64,000 nucleotides of DNA from Gallalistipes aquisgranensis (GTDB taxonomy: Bacteria; Bacteroidota; Bacteroidia; Bacteroidales; Rikenellaceae): assembly GCF_014982715.1 (NCBI RefSeq), contig NZ_JADCJY010000001.1, positions 2,046,001 through 2,110,000 of the forward strand, written 5' to 3'. Under the pieces are notes generated by a model that saw only the letters and a list, made by a program, of their open reading frames with translations, did no database searches and was not told where the DNA came from. A program made the position numbers and the translations under genes. Position 1 is the stretch's first letter; every line of letters starts with the position of its first letter. This document shows, in pieces, positions 25,373-35,180 of the stretch.

Positions 25373-27400
25373 TTATCTGTTCAACAGTTTTTTCACATCG
25401 GCATATACGCTCGGACCCGAGAAACCGAACTTCTCGTCCAGCACTTTGTAAGGCGCCGAGTAACCGAAATGGTTCATTCCGTGAATACAGCCGTGTTCGC
25501 CCACCAGACCGGCCAGCGTCACCGACAGTCCGGAGGTAAGGCCGTAGCGAACCACTCCTTCGGGCAGGACACTGCGCTGGTACTCCTCGCTCTGGTCACG
25601 GAACAACCCTTCGGAGGGAGCCGACACGATCCGCACCCGGACACCCTCTTTCCGGAGCAACTCGGCCCCTTCGACCAGCGTGGAAACCTCCGAACCGCTG
25701 GCGATCATCACCACATCGGGCGTACCTTCGCAATCCGCCACCACATAAGCCCCCCTGACGAGCTGACGGGCCTCCTTCGCCCGGTCGCCGCCGGCTGCGG
25801 GCAGCGCCTTGATATTCTGGCGGGAGAGGATCAGCGCCGTAGGACGGTCGTTATGCACCGCCAGGTCCCAGGCAGCCACCGTCTCGGCCGCGTCGGCGGG
25901 ACGCAGCACCACCATCGAACGCTGGTTCTCATGGTTGCGCAGATGCTCCATCAGCCGGAGCTGCGCCTCGTGTTCCACGGGCTGGTGCGTGGGACCGTCC
26001 TCGCCCACGCGGAACGAATCGTGCGTCCAGATGAAAGTCACCGGCAGACGCATCAGCGCCGCCAGACGCACGGCAGGCTTCATATAGTCGGAAAAGACGA
26101 AGAACGTGCCGCAGGCGGGGATCACTCCGCCGTGGAGCGCCATGCCGTTCATGACGCAGGCCATCGTCAGCTCGCTCACGCCCGCCTGCAGGAACTGCCC
26201 GCTGAAATCGCCCTTCGCAAAGGCTTTCGTCTTCTTCAGGAAACCGTCCGTCTTGTCCGAATTGCTCAAGTCGGCCGAAGCGACCACCATATTCTCGATC
26301 CGCTCCGCATAGTAGGAAAGCACGGCGGCCGAAGCGGCACGGGTCGCCACATCGGGCCCGTAGCTCACCCGGGTGTAATCCAGTTCGGGCACTTCCCCTT
26401 CGAGGAACATTTTCAGCTTGGCGGCCAGTTCCCCGTGTTCCGCCGCCCATTTCCGCTCCGTCTCCCGGATCTCCGCACTCCACCGCTTCAGCTCTTCACG
26501 ACGCCGGGCATAGAGCTCGGCGCTCTCCGGGAACACCCGGAAAGGATCGTCCGGATCGCCGCCCAGATTGGCCACTGTCCCGGCGAAATCGCTTCCCGCT
26601 GCCGAGAGAGGCTGACCGTGGGTGGACACCTTGTTTTCATAGCTGGTGCCGTCGGGCCCTACGGCCCCCTTGCCCATGACCGTCCGGCCGATAATCAGCG
26701 TAGGACGGTCGGCGGCCCGCTGGGCCGTGCGCAGCGCCCCGCGAATCTGTTCGGCGTCCTGCCCGTCCACGGTGAGCACGTGCCAGCCCCACGCCTGGTA
26801 TTTGGCGGCCACGTCTTCCGTGTCCACCTCTTCCACCTTGGTCGAAAGCTGGATATTGTTGGAATCGTAGAACATGATGAGGTTCGACAGGCCCAGGTGA
26901 CCCGCGATGCGGCCCACCCCCTGCGAAATCTCCTCCTGGATACCCCCGTCCGAAATGTAGGCATAGGTCTTGTGCGCCATCCACTCCCCGAAACGGGCCA
27001 CGAGGAAACGTTCGGCGATCGCGGCTCCCAACGCCATGGCATGTCCCTGTCCCAGCGGGCCCGAGGTATTCTCCACACCGTGGGCCAGATCGCGCTCGGG
27101 ATGGCCCGGCGTAACGGAACCCCACTGCCGGAACTGCTTCAGATCGTCCGTCGTGTAGAACCCGGCCAGGCACAACACCCCGTAAAGCATCGGCGACATA
27201 TGTCCCGGATCGAGAAAGAACCGGTCCCGGAAGGGATGGTCCGGCCGCTCGGGATCGTATTTCAGAAATTCGGAAAAGAGCACGTTCACGAAATCGGCTC
27301 CGCCCATCGCGCCGCCGGGATGTCCCGACTTGGCCTTTTCCACCATCGCAGCCGCCAATATCCGAATATTGTCCGCCGCCTTGTTTGTCATGTCTGCCAT
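25373..27400 (-). CDS. tkt: Transketolase
   Basis: A 675-residue thiamine-diphosphate enzyme of the pentose phosphate pathway, moving two-carbon units between sugar phosphates. SGHPGGAMGGADFVNVLF near residues 25-42 and HGVENTSGPLGQGHAMALG are the N-terminal TPP contacts. The ISDGGIQEEISQG stretch occupies the usual GDG metal site with Ser for Gly, and TFIWTHDSFRVGEDGPTHQPVEH is the pyrimidine-domain signature. The SDG form may be usual in Bacteroidetes; I cannot confirm it here. A promoter box and a terminator frame it as a single-gene unit. Confidence 0.95.
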   Translation of the reverse strand: MADMTNKAADNIRILAAAMVEKAKSGHPGGAMGGADFVNVLFSEFLKYDPERPDHPFRDRFFLDPGHMSPMLYGVLCLAGFYTTDDLKQFRQWGSVTPGHPERDLAHGVENTSGPLGQGHAMALGAAIAERFLVARFGEWMAHKTYAYISDGGIQEEISQGVGRIAGHLGLSNLIMFYDSNNIQLSTKVEEVDTEDVAAKYQAWGWHVLTVDGQDAEQIRGALRTAQRAADRPTLIIGRTVMGKGAVGPDGTSYENKVSTHGQPLSAAGSDFAGTVANLGGDPDDPFRVFPESAELYARRREELKRWSAEIRETERKWAAEHGELAAKLKMFLEGEVPELDYTRVSYGPDVATRAASAAVLSYYAERIENMVVASADLSNSDKTDGFLKKTKAFAKGDFSGQFLQAGVSELTMACVMNGMALHGGVIPACGTFFVFSDYMKPAVRLAALMRLPVTFIWTHDSFRVGEDGPTHQPVEHEAQLRLMEHLRNHENQRSMVVLRPADAAETVAAWDLAVHNDRPTALILSRQNIKALPAAGGDRAKEARQLVRGAYVVADCEGTPDVVMIASGSEVSTLVEGAELLRKEGVRVRIVSAPSEGLFRDQSEEYQRSVLPEGVVRYGLTSGLSVTLAGLVGEHGCIHGMNHFGYSAPYKVLDEKFGFSGPSVYADVKKLLNR

Positions 27401-27429
27401 ATATCTCTATTAAATTGGGATTTCTCCCA

Positions 27430-27437
27430 CAAATGTA
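27430..27437 (-). promoter_or_regulatory. -7 box of tkt
   Basis: TACATTTG on the minus strand, exact TAnnTTTG, with a leader of about 25 nt to the ATG at 27400. Confidence 0.6.
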
Positions 27438-27525
27438 ACATTTCTTCGCACAACCTCCCAGAATCGGGCGGAAAAAAGGCACGAAAAAAAGCACGGCGCT
27501 GATGCCGTGCCCTTTACAAAACGTC

Positions 27526-28788
27526 CTATCCCACCTGTTTGAGCCGTGAAAGGGTCGCCTTCTCGACCTTGCTCCGGGCATAGGGCAGCGTCACGCGGAA
27601 ACTCCGGCAATCGCTCTGCGAGGGCAGGTCGAACATCGTGTCCATCATGATCGCCTCGCAGATCGACCGCAATCCCCGGGCCCCCAGCTTGAATTCGACC
27701 GCCTTGTCCACGATATAGTCCAACACCTCCCCGTCGAACGACAGGTCGATCCCGTCCAGTTTGAACAGGCTCACGTACTGTTTGACGATCGCGTTCTTGG
27801 GCTCGGTCAGGATCGAGCGCAAGGCATCGCGGCCCAGCGGCTCGAGGTAGGTGAGCACCGGCAGGCGGCCGACCAGCTCGGGGATCAGCCCGAATGCCTT
27901 CAGGTCCTGCGGCATGATATACTGCATCAGGTTGTCGCGGTCGACGCGCCGCTCGTTCAGCCGCCCGTACCCCATCGCCCGGGTGTTGAGCCGCTGGGCG
28001 ATCCGCTTCTCGATCCCGTCGAATGCGCCCCCGCAGATGAACAGGATATTCGACGTATTGACCTGTATGTACTTTTGTTCGGGATGCTTGCGCCCGCCCT
28101 GGGGCGGCACGTTCACCACGGTGCCTTCCAGTATCTTGAGCAGCGCCTGCTGCACGCCCTCGCCCGAAACGTCGCGGGTGATCGAAGGGTTGTCCCCCTT
28201 GCGGGCGATCTTGTCGATTTCGTCGATGAAGACGATTCCCCGCTCGGCCAGCGCCACATCGTAATCGGCCACCTGCAGCAACCGCGAGAGAATGCTCTCC
28301 ACGTCCTCGCCCACATAGCCCGCTTCGGTGAGCACCGTGGCATCCACGATGGTGAAAGGCACCTTCAGCAAACGGGCGATCGTCCGGGCCAGCAGGGTCT
28401 TTCCCGTACCGGTCGCACCCACCATCACGATGTTCGACTTGTCGATCTCGATCCGGTCGGATGCATCTTCCTCTGCATGCAGAAGCCGCTTGTAGTGGTT
28501 GTAAACCGCTACCGACATATACCGTTTGGCTGCCTCCTGACCGATCACGTACTGATCGAGGAAGGCCTTGATCTCGGCCGGTTTGAGGAGCTCCTCCTTC
28601 CGGATTTTCGGAGCGCGGGCCGGACGTCGGGCCGGCTTGCTCTCCATCAGCAGTTCATGGCCGTGCTCGATGCATTTGTCGCAGATGTTGGCCCCGTCCA
28701 TCCCTCCGAACAGCACCTCCACCTCGCTGCGCGGCAAACCGCAGAACGAGCAGCAATCCATGTTGCCGTCATTTTCTTTCTTTCCCAT
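27526..28788 (-). CDS. clpX: ATP-dependent Clp protease ATP-binding subunit ClpX
   Basis: A 420-residue AAA+ unfoldase that feeds proteins to ClpP. The N-terminal zinc domain has [12 protein letters not shown] and CDKCIEHG. The Walker A motif is [12 protein letters not shown] near residues 124-135, Walker B is [10 protein letters not shown] near residue 188, and the sensor region includes [12 protein letters not shown]. The pore-loop segment [13 protein letters not shown] and the RH-type [13 protein letters not shown] region are typical. It lies 13 bp after clpP, the usual operon. Length matches the family. Confidence 0.96.
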   Translation of the reverse strand: MGKKENDGNMDCCSFCGLPRSEVEVLFGGMDGANICDKCIEHGHELLMESKPARRPARAPKIRKEELLKPAEIKAFLDQYVIGQEAAKRYMSVAVYNHYKRLLHAEEDASDRIEIDKSNIVMVGATGTGKTLLARTIARLLKVPFTIVDATVLTEAGYVGEDVESILSRLLQVADYDVALAERGIVFIDEIDKIARKGDNPSITRDVSGEGVQQALLKILEGTVVNVPPQGGRKHPEQKYIQVNTSNILFICGGAFDGIEKRIAQRLNTRAMGYGRLNERRVDRDNLMQYIMPQDLKAFGLIPELVGRLPVLTYLEPLGRDALRSILTEPKNAIVKQYVSLFKLDGIDLSFDGEVLDYIVDKAVEFKLGARGLRSICEAIMMDTMFDLPSQSDCRSFRVTLPYARSKVEKATLSRLKQVG

Positions 28789-28801
28789 GTTTCTTCTGTT
28801 T

Positions 28802-29476
28802 CTATTTGGCGTCCCGCTTGGCGAGCACCTCGTCGATCAGACCGTACTTCACGGCCTCCGGGGCGGTCATCCAATAATCGCGGTCGGCGTCCTTCTCGAT
28901 CTTCTTGATCGGCACGCCGCTGTGTTCCGAAATAATCTCGTAGAGCTCTTTCTTGGTCTGCAGAATCTGCCGGGCCGTGATCTCGATGTCCGAAGCCTGT
29001 CCCTCGGCCCCGCCGAGCGGCTGGTGGATCATCACCCGCGAGTGGGGCAGCGCCGAACGTTTCCCCTTCTTGCCGGCCGTCAGCAGCACGGCGGCCATAC
29101 TGGCGGCCAGCCCCGTGCATATGGTGGCCACGTCCGATGAAATGAGCTGCATCGTATCGTAGATACCCAGCCCGGCCGAAACCGATCCGCCGGGAGAGTT
29201 GATATAGATCTGTATATCCTTCTCGGGATCGGCCGACTCCAGGAACAACAACTGGGCCTGGATGATATTGGCCGCATCGTCGTAGATGGGAACCCCGAGG
29301 AAAATGATCCGGTCCATCATCAGGCGCGAGAACACGTCCATGGTGGCGACGTTCATCTGGCGCTCCTCGATGATCGTCGGCGAGATGTAGGAATCGGCCA
29401 CCGACCGGAAACGGTGCAGCTTCAGCGAACTGATCCCCTGCCCCATCGCATATTTCTCAAACTCTGTCTTTTTCAT
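28802..29476 (-). CDS. clpP: ATP-dependent Clp protease proteolytic subunit
   Basis: A 224-residue serine protease forming the ClpP barrel. The ATG at 29476 ([14 protein letters not shown]) is preferred to an upstream start at 29503, which adds nine unusual residues. The catalytic triad is visible: Ser in [14 protein letters not shown], His in [13 protein letters not shown] and Asp in [13 protein letters not shown]. With ClpX it degrades unfolded and tagged proteins. It is upstream of clpX in the same operon, and separated from tig by an inverted repeat. Confidence 0.95.
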   Translation of the reverse strand: MKKTEFEKYAMGQGISSLKLHRFRSVADSYISPTIIEERQMNVATMDVFSRLMMDRIIFLGVPIYDDAANIIQAQLLFLESADPEKDIQIYINSPGGSVSAGLGIYDTMQLISSDVATICTGLAASMAAVLLTAGKKGKRSALPHSRVMIHQPLGGAEGQASDIEITARQILQTKKELYEIISEHSGVPIKKIEKDADRDYWMTAPEAVKYGLIDEVLAKRDAK

Positions 29477-29495
29477 AGCATCGCAATTAAATAAT

Positions 29496-29542
29496 GACTC
29501 CACGGAAAGACGATTTCATCAAAAATCAATCCCCGTGGAGTC
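29496..29542 (-). terminator. Inverted repeat between tig and clpP
   Basis: GACTCCACGG (29496-29505) and CCGTGGAGTC (29533-29542) are a perfect 10-bp inverted repeat with a 27-bp AT-rich loop, in the gap after tig. On the minus strand it is followed by ATTATTTAATT. It could terminate or attenuate tig, or control the clpP leader; the role is inferred. Confidence 0.5.
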
Positions 29543-29573
29543 AAATATACGAATATTGCGGCAAATCGTCCTT

Positions 29574-30905
29574 CTATCCGCGGTATTTCTCGGCCAGTTT
29601 GCCGAACTCTTCCACACTCACGCTCTTTTCGCTTACTTTCACCATCGGCGTGAGGGCATCCACCACCTTGCGCTCGTAGAGCTTCTCGTAAATCTTGCGG
29701 GACTCCTCCTTGTTCTCCAGAATGGAGTTGGCGTAGTTGGCCAGCATGTCGTCGGCCACCGTACCCATGCCGTACTGGGCGAACTGCATCCGCGTAAGGG
29801 ACTTGGCCTCTTCGAGCGCCTCTTCCTTGGTCACGTTGAGTTCCAGCGTCTGGATATAATGTTTCTGGATGATGTTCCACTTCATCATCTCCACGAACCC
29901 GGCGAAATCCTTCTCGATATCCTCCATCGTGAACTTACCCTCGTTGATCGTGTAGAGCCAGCGCTTGAGGAACGCCTCGGGCAGGGTCAGATTCGCCTTC
30001 TTCACCAGCATGTCGCGCATCTCGAGCAAGAACAGGTAATCGCTCTCGCGGGCCAGGTCCTTCGAAATCTGGGCATCGAACCAGGCATCCAGCTCTTTCT
30101 CGCCCTTCACGTTCCCCTCGGGGAAAGCCATCTTGAAGAACTCCTCGTTGAGTTCCGGCTCGGCGAACTTGCGGATCTTGGTAACGGTAAGCTTGAATTC
30201 GGGTGCGATACCGGCCAGTTCATCCTCCTTCACGTGCAGGATGGCGGCCCGCTGGGCAGGATTCTTATAGAGTTCGTTGATATTGACATCCATCTGGTCG
30301 CCGACCTTCTTGCCGAGGAACGGTTTGCGCTCCTCCTCGCTCATGCTCACCAGCCCCACGTAAGCCTCCTCCACCTTCATCGCCTCGCTGTCGAGCGTCA
30401 CGGTCAGGGCCTCTTCGCCCTCCACCTTCTCCACGTCCACCAGACGGCCGAACTTGCCGAGGAAACTCTTGCGGTATCCGTCGCGCATCTCCTTGCTCAC
30501 CTCGATCGTATAGCGGGTCAGCTTGTCCTTCGCACCCAGTTCGATCTTCACTTCGGGCGACACGCCGAACTCGAAGACGAACTCATGCTCGGTGTTGTTC
30601 TCGAAATCGAGCGGCTGCTGGCGGTCGCTGGGCAACAGGTCGCCGATATAGTTGATCTTCTCCTTCTCCAGATAGTCGAAGCAGGCGTTCGAAGCCATTT
30701 TGTAGGCCTCCTCGGCCACGGCACCGCGGCGGTACATCTTGTTGATCACGCCCATGGGCACCATCCCCGGCCGGAAACCCGGGATATTGGCTTTTTTCTT
30801 GTACTGGCGCAGGGTCTTGTCCACCGCCTCGTTGTAATCGGCCTCACCCACGGTCACTTTGAGCAGTGAAGTCAGATCGTCCAGGTTTTCTCTTACGATA
30901 TTCAT
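29574..30905 (-). CDS. tig: Trigger factor, ribosome-associated chaperone
   Basis: A 443-residue chaperone that meets nascent chains at the ribosome exit tunnel. The ribosome-binding N-terminus is intact, with GFRPGMVPMGVINKMYR near residues 43-59 fitting the G-F-R-x-G-x-x-P signature. The middle part (about 150-250) would be the PPIase-like FKBP domain, and the rest is the helical substrate-holding arm. It is the distal neighbour of clpPX in a quality-control cluster. A good promoter box lies upstream. Confidence 0.93.
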   Translation of the reverse strand: MNIVRENLDDLTSLLKVTVGEADYNEAVDKTLRQYKKKANIPGFRPGMVPMGVINKMYRRGAVAEEAYKMASNACFDYLEKEKINYIGDLLPSDRQQPLDFENNTEHEFVFEFGVSPEVKIELGAKDKLTRYTIEVSKEMRDGYRKSFLGKFGRLVDVEKVEGEEALTVTLDSEAMKVEEAYVGLVSMSEEERKPFLGKKVGDQMDVNINELYKNPAQRAAILHVKEDELAGIAPEFKLTVTKIRKFAEPELNEEFFKMAFPEGNVKGEKELDAWFDAQISKDLARESDYLFLLEMRDMLVKKANLTLPEAFLKRWLYTINEGKFTMEDIEKDFAGFVEMMKWNIIQKHYIQTLELNVTKEEALEEAKSLTRMQFAQYGMGTVADDMLANYANSILENKEESRKIYEKLYERKVVDALTPMVKVSEKSVSVEEFGKLAEKYRG

Positions 30906-30956
30906 TTTGCGTTATCTATGTATTTATTCGTATTTTCGGAACACAAACCGAGCCCA

Positions 30957-30964
30957 CAAAGATA
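30957..30964 (-). promoter_or_regulatory. -7 box of tig
   Basis: TATCTTTG on the minus strand, exact TAnnTTTG, with a leader of about 46 nt to the ATG at 30905. Confidence 0.6.
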
Positions 30965-31081
30965 ATGCTTTTCGCCGATACTGCAAATTTTTTCATTTTC
31001 AGCATGGTGAACGGCCTGCTCCGGCTCCTTTCCGACAGGAAGGCCCTTCCGTACCCGGCCGGAAAGCGGTCGTCCGGAACG

Positions 31082-31120
31082 AAAAACATCCGGCGGCCTC
31101 TTCGGATGCCGTCCGGATGT
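31082..31120 (-). terminator. Hairpin downstream of tRNA-Leu
   Basis: ACATCCGGCGGC and GCCGTCCGGATGT pair with one bulge; on the minus strand the stem is followed by TTTTTCG. It lies about 30 bp after the tRNA 3' end. Confidence 0.6.
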
Positions 31121-31151
31121 CTTCGTTTCGGTTTTCCCGTACAAACCGTCG

Positions 31152-31233
31152 TGCGGATAAAGGGACTCGAACCCCCACGCCTTTCGGCATCAGATCCTAA
31201 GTCTGACGTGGCTACCAATTACACCATATCCGC
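31152..31233 (-). tRNA. tRNA-Leu (anticodon UAG)
   Basis: On the minus strand GCGGATA opens and TATCCGC closes the acceptor stem. The anticodon stem TCAGA/TCTGA encloses CTTAGGA, anticodon TAG. A long variable arm (TGCCGAAAGGCGT) marks a class II tRNA. The T-arm reads GGGGGTTCGAGTCCCTT. The CCA end is not encoded. The 82-nt length is normal for tRNA-Leu. Confidence 0.93.
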
Positions 31234-31281
31234 ATGTGCGGCACAAAGGTAATGAATTTTATTCACTCTGCAAACCTCGCG

Positions 31282-32976
31282 TCAGCGCTCCAGTACGCAC
31301 CGGATATCGAGCCCGTAGATTTCCGGGTTCTGTTCCGGCGAGAGCCGGAGATTCATGGAAGAAAAGAACACCGTGAGCGAATCGGTCCGCCATACGAGCA
31401 GTTTCCCGGCATTTTTCTCCAGCAGCCTTTTCCCCGGGCGGGCCTCCTCCGAACAGCCGATCGCCCGCAGCTGTTCCGCCAGCAGCTCCCGACCGGACAC
31501 GACGCAGCGCAACACGCTGTCGGTATAGATGCGGAGCGTATCGTTCCCGAACGAATAGCGGTCCGGACCCGACGACCATTGCCCGGGGAAGGAAACGGCA
31601 GCGTATCCCCGGACATCGAACGAACTCCGGTCATCGCTGAGGTAAAGCGTCCGGGCCGTATCGACCTCCACCGTATCCCACCCGCAGACATAACCTTCGA
31701 TCGGTTCCGGAGCGATTTTCAGCAAATCGTCCGCCTCCTGCAGACCGAACAGGAAGCGCTTCTCCCGCTCCAAATACTCCAGCGATTCGTACATGCGGCG
31801 GTAATCCTCCCGGTACACCGTATCCGAAAGGGGCCGGCGCACCACGTCGAAACGCCCTGTCCCGTCCAGCATCCCGAGACGGGAGGCGATCCGCTCCACC
31901 CGGTCCCGTTGCGAGGCTTCGCCCAGCGCCCCGGCCGAAACCGGCGGAATGTACGTGCACAGCACCAGCAGGGCGAGTGCGGCCGTACATATCCCCAGGT
32001 AACGCCCTCCCCGCTTCGAAAAGAGCAGCCCCAGGGAGAAGGTCATCACCGCTCCGCAGACCAGCAGATAGACCCGCGCCTCGGTCAGTCCGTATTCCCC
32101 CACCCGGTAGAGGACGCCGATCCAGAACATCGCCACCGCCGGCAGGGCGACAAGCCCGAAACGACCGAAAAACCAGCCGTACATCCTCCGCCTCAACAAC
32201 GGCTGGCAGGCCCCGACCGCCACGGCCGTCATGGCGAACGCGAAAACCATATAGGCGATCCCGCCCTTGGGCAGCGACCACGACACGGCGATGGTCACGA
32301 AATAGAGATACAGGATCGCGGTGTAGACGAGCAGGGCCGGCGTGACGATCCAGTTGAGCAGCGTGGTAAACATCCCGCTGCCGGCCATGCCGCCCCCGAG
32401 CGCACCGCGCACGAAAGCGAGCAGCATCATCGGGCATGCCGTCCCGTAACAAAGCAGCGCCGAATAGGAGCCGAAATCGGGAATGAAAGAGTATTCCAGC
32501 CCGAAGATATAGATCAGCGAATGATAAATGGCCAACAGCAGGCAGTAGGCCACCGTAGCGAAAAACCCGGCCACGGCCGCGGCATAGAGATAGGCGACCG
32601 CCTCCTCCGCGAAACGCCCGTCGTCGCGTACCCTCCGGCAGGCGAGCACGGCCAGCAGCAGGCAGGGATAGGCCACGAAATAGGCCGTCGATTCGATCCA
32701 CTCCTCCGAAGCGCTCCACCACAACGGGAGCATCACGATCCAGCAGAGACGGTACCCCCACCGGAACGCCCCCCCTCGCAACAGGTTGTTCAGCACGTAT
32801 GCCGAAGCGAAAAAGAGCGGGATCAGCGCCATTCCCTCATGGAAACGGGAAAACGCCCCAGCGATCATCGGGGCGCCGGCAAACAGCGTAAAGGCCACGA
32901 TTCCCGTCTCCACGGGAAACAGACGGACGGTTTCGGCCAGCGCCGCAAACCATTTTCTGGGCTCGAATCTCATCAT
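31282..32976 (-). CDS. DUF4153 family membrane protein
   Basis: A 564-residue protein with about ten to twelve hydrophobic segments in the first 380 residues (for example TGIVAFTLFAGAPMIAGAF, VLAGFF-like stretches and MTFSLGLLF), then a soluble C-terminal part of about 180 residues. It matches the Bacteroidetes DUF4153 architecture by layout and by the PMMLLAFVRGALGGG-type core. Function is not known; related proteins are seen near envelope genes. It follows pyrC by 48 bp and probably shares its transcript. I see no catalytic motif. Confidence 0.7.
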   Translation of the reverse strand: MMRFEPRKWFAALAETVRLFPVETGIVAFTLFAGAPMIAGAFSRFHEGMALIPLFFASAYVLNNLLRGGAFRWGYRLCWIVMLPLWWSASEEWIESTAYFVAYPCLLLAVLACRRVRDDGRFAEEAVAYLYAAAVAGFFATVAYCLLLAIYHSLIYIFGLEYSFIPDFGSYSALLCYGTACPMMLLAFVRGALGGGMAGSGMFTTLLNWIVTPALLVYTAILYLYFVTIAVSWSLPKGGIAYMVFAFAMTAVAVGACQPLLRRRMYGWFFGRFGLVALPAVAMFWIGVLYRVGEYGLTEARVYLLVCGAVMTFSLGLLFSKRGGRYLGICTAALALLVLCTYIPPVSAGALGEASQRDRVERIASRLGMLDGTGRFDVVRRPLSDTVYREDYRRMYESLEYLEREKRFLFGLQEADDLLKIAPEPIEGYVCGWDTVEVDTARTLYLSDDRSSFDVRGYAAVSFPGQWSSGPDRYSFGNDTLRIYTDSVLRCVVSGRELLAEQLRAIGCSEEARPGKRLLEKNAGKLLVWRTDSLTVFFSSMNLRLSPEQNPEIYGLDIRCVLER

Positions 32977-33024
32977 CGGAATCTATTGAAAAGGCCGGAT
33001 CGTCCGACACGGCCGCATCTCTCC

Positions 33025-34365
33025 CTACCGCACGAATTCCAGCGGCTGACCCCGGAACTCCTCGTCGATTTCTCCATTCCGGTTCACCACGCGGCCGTTC
33101 ACCAGCGTATAGACCACCCGGTGGCTGAACCGCACCCCCTCGAAAGGAGACCAGCCGCATTTGTAGAGGATATTCTCCGGCCCCACGACCCACGGATCGT
33201 CCGGCCGCACCACGGCGATGTCGGCATAGGCCCCTTTGCGCAGGAACCCCCGGTCCCGCACCGCGAACCGGATCGCCGGGGCATGGCACATCTTCCAGAC
33301 CACCTGTTCGGGCGTCCATAACCCCTGCCTGCCCAGCTCCAGCATCGCCACCAGCGAATGCTGGACGAGCGGCCCGCCCGAAGGGCACTCCCAGTAGGGA
33401 CGCGACTTCTCTTCCACCGTGTGTGGCGCATGATCGGTCGCCACCACGTCCACCTTGCCGCCGAGCACCCCGCGCCGCAGCGCATCCCGGTCGGAAACCC
33501 GCTTCACCGAGGGGTTCCACTTGATCCGGTTTCCCTTCACCGCATAATCCTCCTCGCTGAACCAGAGGTGATGCACGCACACCTCGCTGGTGATTTTCTT
33601 CTCCGCCACGGGTTTCGCATCGAACAGCGAAAGTTCCCGTTCCGTACTCAGGTGCAGCACATGCAGGTCCGCCCCGTAGCGGTCGGCCAGCTCTACGGCA
33701 CGCGCCGAAGAACGGTAGCACGCCTCCGCACTGCGGATCACGGCGTGCATGGCCGGAGATACCCGGTCGCCCAGTTCGCGCCGGTAACGCTCCGCATCGG
33801 CCCTCACCGTCGCCTCGTCCTCGCAGTGGGTGGCGATCAGCACCGGACTTTCGGCGAAGATGGCCGAAAGCACCCGCCGGTCGTCCACCAGCATGTTGCC
33901 CGTCGAAGACCCCATGAAGACCTTCACCCCGCAGGTGGTGCGGGGATCGACCCGGTGCAGCTCCCGCAGGTTGTTGTTGGTCGCCCCGAAATAGAACGAG
34001 TAGTTGGCCAGGGAACGCTCGGCTGCCAGTTCGCGCTTCCGCTCCAGCAGGTCGAGCGTCGTGGTGGTAGGCTTCGTATTGGGCATATCCATGAACGAGG
34101 TCACCCCTCCGGCCACGGCGGCACGCGACCCGCTGCGGATATCCTCCTTATAGGTCAGTCCCGGTTCCCGGAAATGCACCTGGTCGTCGATCGCCCCGGG
34201 CAGCACCAGCATGCCCCGCGCGTCGATCCGCTCGCCCTGGAATCCGCTTTCGGGCCGGTCGCCCTCCCCGATCTCCGCAATCCGTTCGCCCCGCACCACG
34301 AGGTATCCGCGGAAACTCCGCCCCTCGTTCACCAGGGTTCCCCCTTCGATCAATACGTCTGCCAT
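33025..34365 (-). CDS. pyrC: Dihydroorotase (class I type)
   Basis: A 446-residue amidohydrolase closing carbamoyl-aspartate to dihydroorotate in pyrimidine synthesis. The ATG at 34365 (MADVLIEGGTLVNEG) is chosen over 34389 and 34422. The signature GAIDDQVHFREPG occupies the metal-binding strand; the first His of the usual H-x-H is Gln here. Further signs are SFMDMPNTKPTTT, IATHCEDEATV, the VLHLST His and the ATDHAPHTVEEK Asp/His motif. Either one metal is held differently or the enzyme depends on a lineage-typical variant. It sits between a Dpm-like GT2 and a DUF4153 gene in one operon. Confidence 0.88.
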   Translation of the reverse strand: MADVLIEGGTLVNEGRSFRGYLVVRGERIAEIGEGDRPESGFQGERIDARGMLVLPGAIDDQVHFREPGLTYKEDIRSGSRAAVAGGVTSFMDMPNTKPTTTTLDLLERKRELAAERSLANYSFYFGATNNNLRELHRVDPRTTCGVKVFMGSSTGNMLVDDRRVLSAIFAESPVLIATHCEDEATVRADAERYRRELGDRVSPAMHAVIRSAEACYRSSARAVELADRYGADLHVLHLSTERELSLFDAKPVAEKKITSEVCVHHLWFSEEDYAVKGNRIKWNPSVKRVSDRDALRRGVLGGKVDVVATDHAPHTVEEKSRPYWECPSGGPLVQHSLVAMLELGRQGLWTPEQVVWKMCHAPAIRFAVRDRGFLRKGAYADIAVVRPDDPWVVGPENILYKCGWSPFEGVRFSHRVVYTLVNGRVVNRNGEIDEEFRGQPLEFVR

Positions 34366-34422
34366 ATATTCGTTCTCAATTTTCGCCATGCCGTCGCGCG
34401 GCCGCAAACGCGGCCTGGACAT

Positions 34423-35148
34423 CTACCGTACGTTCCGGCCCCGGATCGTGCGGAAACGGAGCTTCAGCACGCCCCAGAAAGCCTCACCGAAAATACCGCT
34501 GCTCATCTTCGAGGAACCCACCACCCGCTCGGTGAAGACGATCGACACCTCCCGGATGCGGAATCCCAGCTTCCATGCGCTGTACTTCATCTCGATCTGG
34601 AACCCGTACCCCTTCATCTGCACGGCATCCAGGTCGAGCCGTTCAAGCACCTCGCGCGAATAGCACACGAAACCCGCCGTCGCGTCCCGCACGGGCATCC
34701 GCGTCACCGTCCGCACATAGACCGACGCATAATAGGACATCAGCAGGCGCTTCATCGGCCAGTTGACCACGTTCACGCCCGTCACGTAGCGCGAACCCAC
34801 CACCACGTCGGCCCCTTCGACTGCCGCCTGGTAGAGCCGCACCAGATCGTCCGGATTGTGCGAAAAGTCGCAATCCATCTCGAACACATAGTCGTAGTCC
34901 CGCTCCAGGGCCCAGCGGAATCCTGTGATGTAGGCCGTTCCGAGCCCCTGCTTCCCGCTCCGTTCGAGCAGGTGCAGACGATCCGGAAAATCCTGCTGGC
35001 GGCGCTTCACGATCGAAGCGGTTCCGTCGGGCGAGCCGTCGTCGATGACCAGCAGGTCGAAAGGTTCCGGCAGCGAAAAGACCTTGTCGATCATGGCCGA
35101 AATATTCTCCTTTTCGTTATAGGTGGGGATGATTACGACTTTGCGCAT
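34423..35148 (-). CDS. Polyprenol-phosphate mannosyltransferase-like GT2
   Basis: A 241-residue GT2 enzyme. The ATG at 35148 gives MRKVVIIPTYNEKENISAMI, the usual start; the longer upstream frame crosses the promoter. LLVIDDGSPDGTASIV and MDCDFSHNP near residues 93-102 are the two Asp motifs of dolichol/polyprenol-phosphate mannose synthases, and GSRYVTGVNVVNWP follows. It would make polyprenyl-P-mannose from GDP-mannose (donor from manC in this window is plausible). It lacks the C-terminal membrane domain of longer Dpm proteins. It is upstream of pyrC by 57 bp. Confidence 0.88.
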   Translation of the reverse strand: MRKVVIIPTYNEKENISAMIDKVFSLPEPFDLLVIDDGSPDGTASIVKRRQQDFPDRLHLLERSGKQGLGTAYITGFRWALERDYDYVFEMDCDFSHNPDDLVRLYQAAVEGADVVVGSRYVTGVNVVNWPMKRLLMSYYASVYVRTVTRMPVRDATAGFVCYSREVLERLDLDAVQMKGYGFQIEMKYSAWKLGFRIREVSIVFTERVVGSSKMSSGIFGEAFWGVLKLRFRTIRGRNVR

Positions 35149-35171
35149 GGAATAAAATTTTAATTTCTGAA

Positions 35172-35179
35172 CAAATGTA
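35172..35179 (-). promoter_or_regulatory. -7 box of the GT2-pyrC-DUF4153 operon
   Basis: TACATTTG on the minus strand, exact TAnnTTTG, with a leader of about 20 nt. It lies next to a divergent box on the other strand. Confidence 0.6.
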
Positions 35180-35180
35180 A

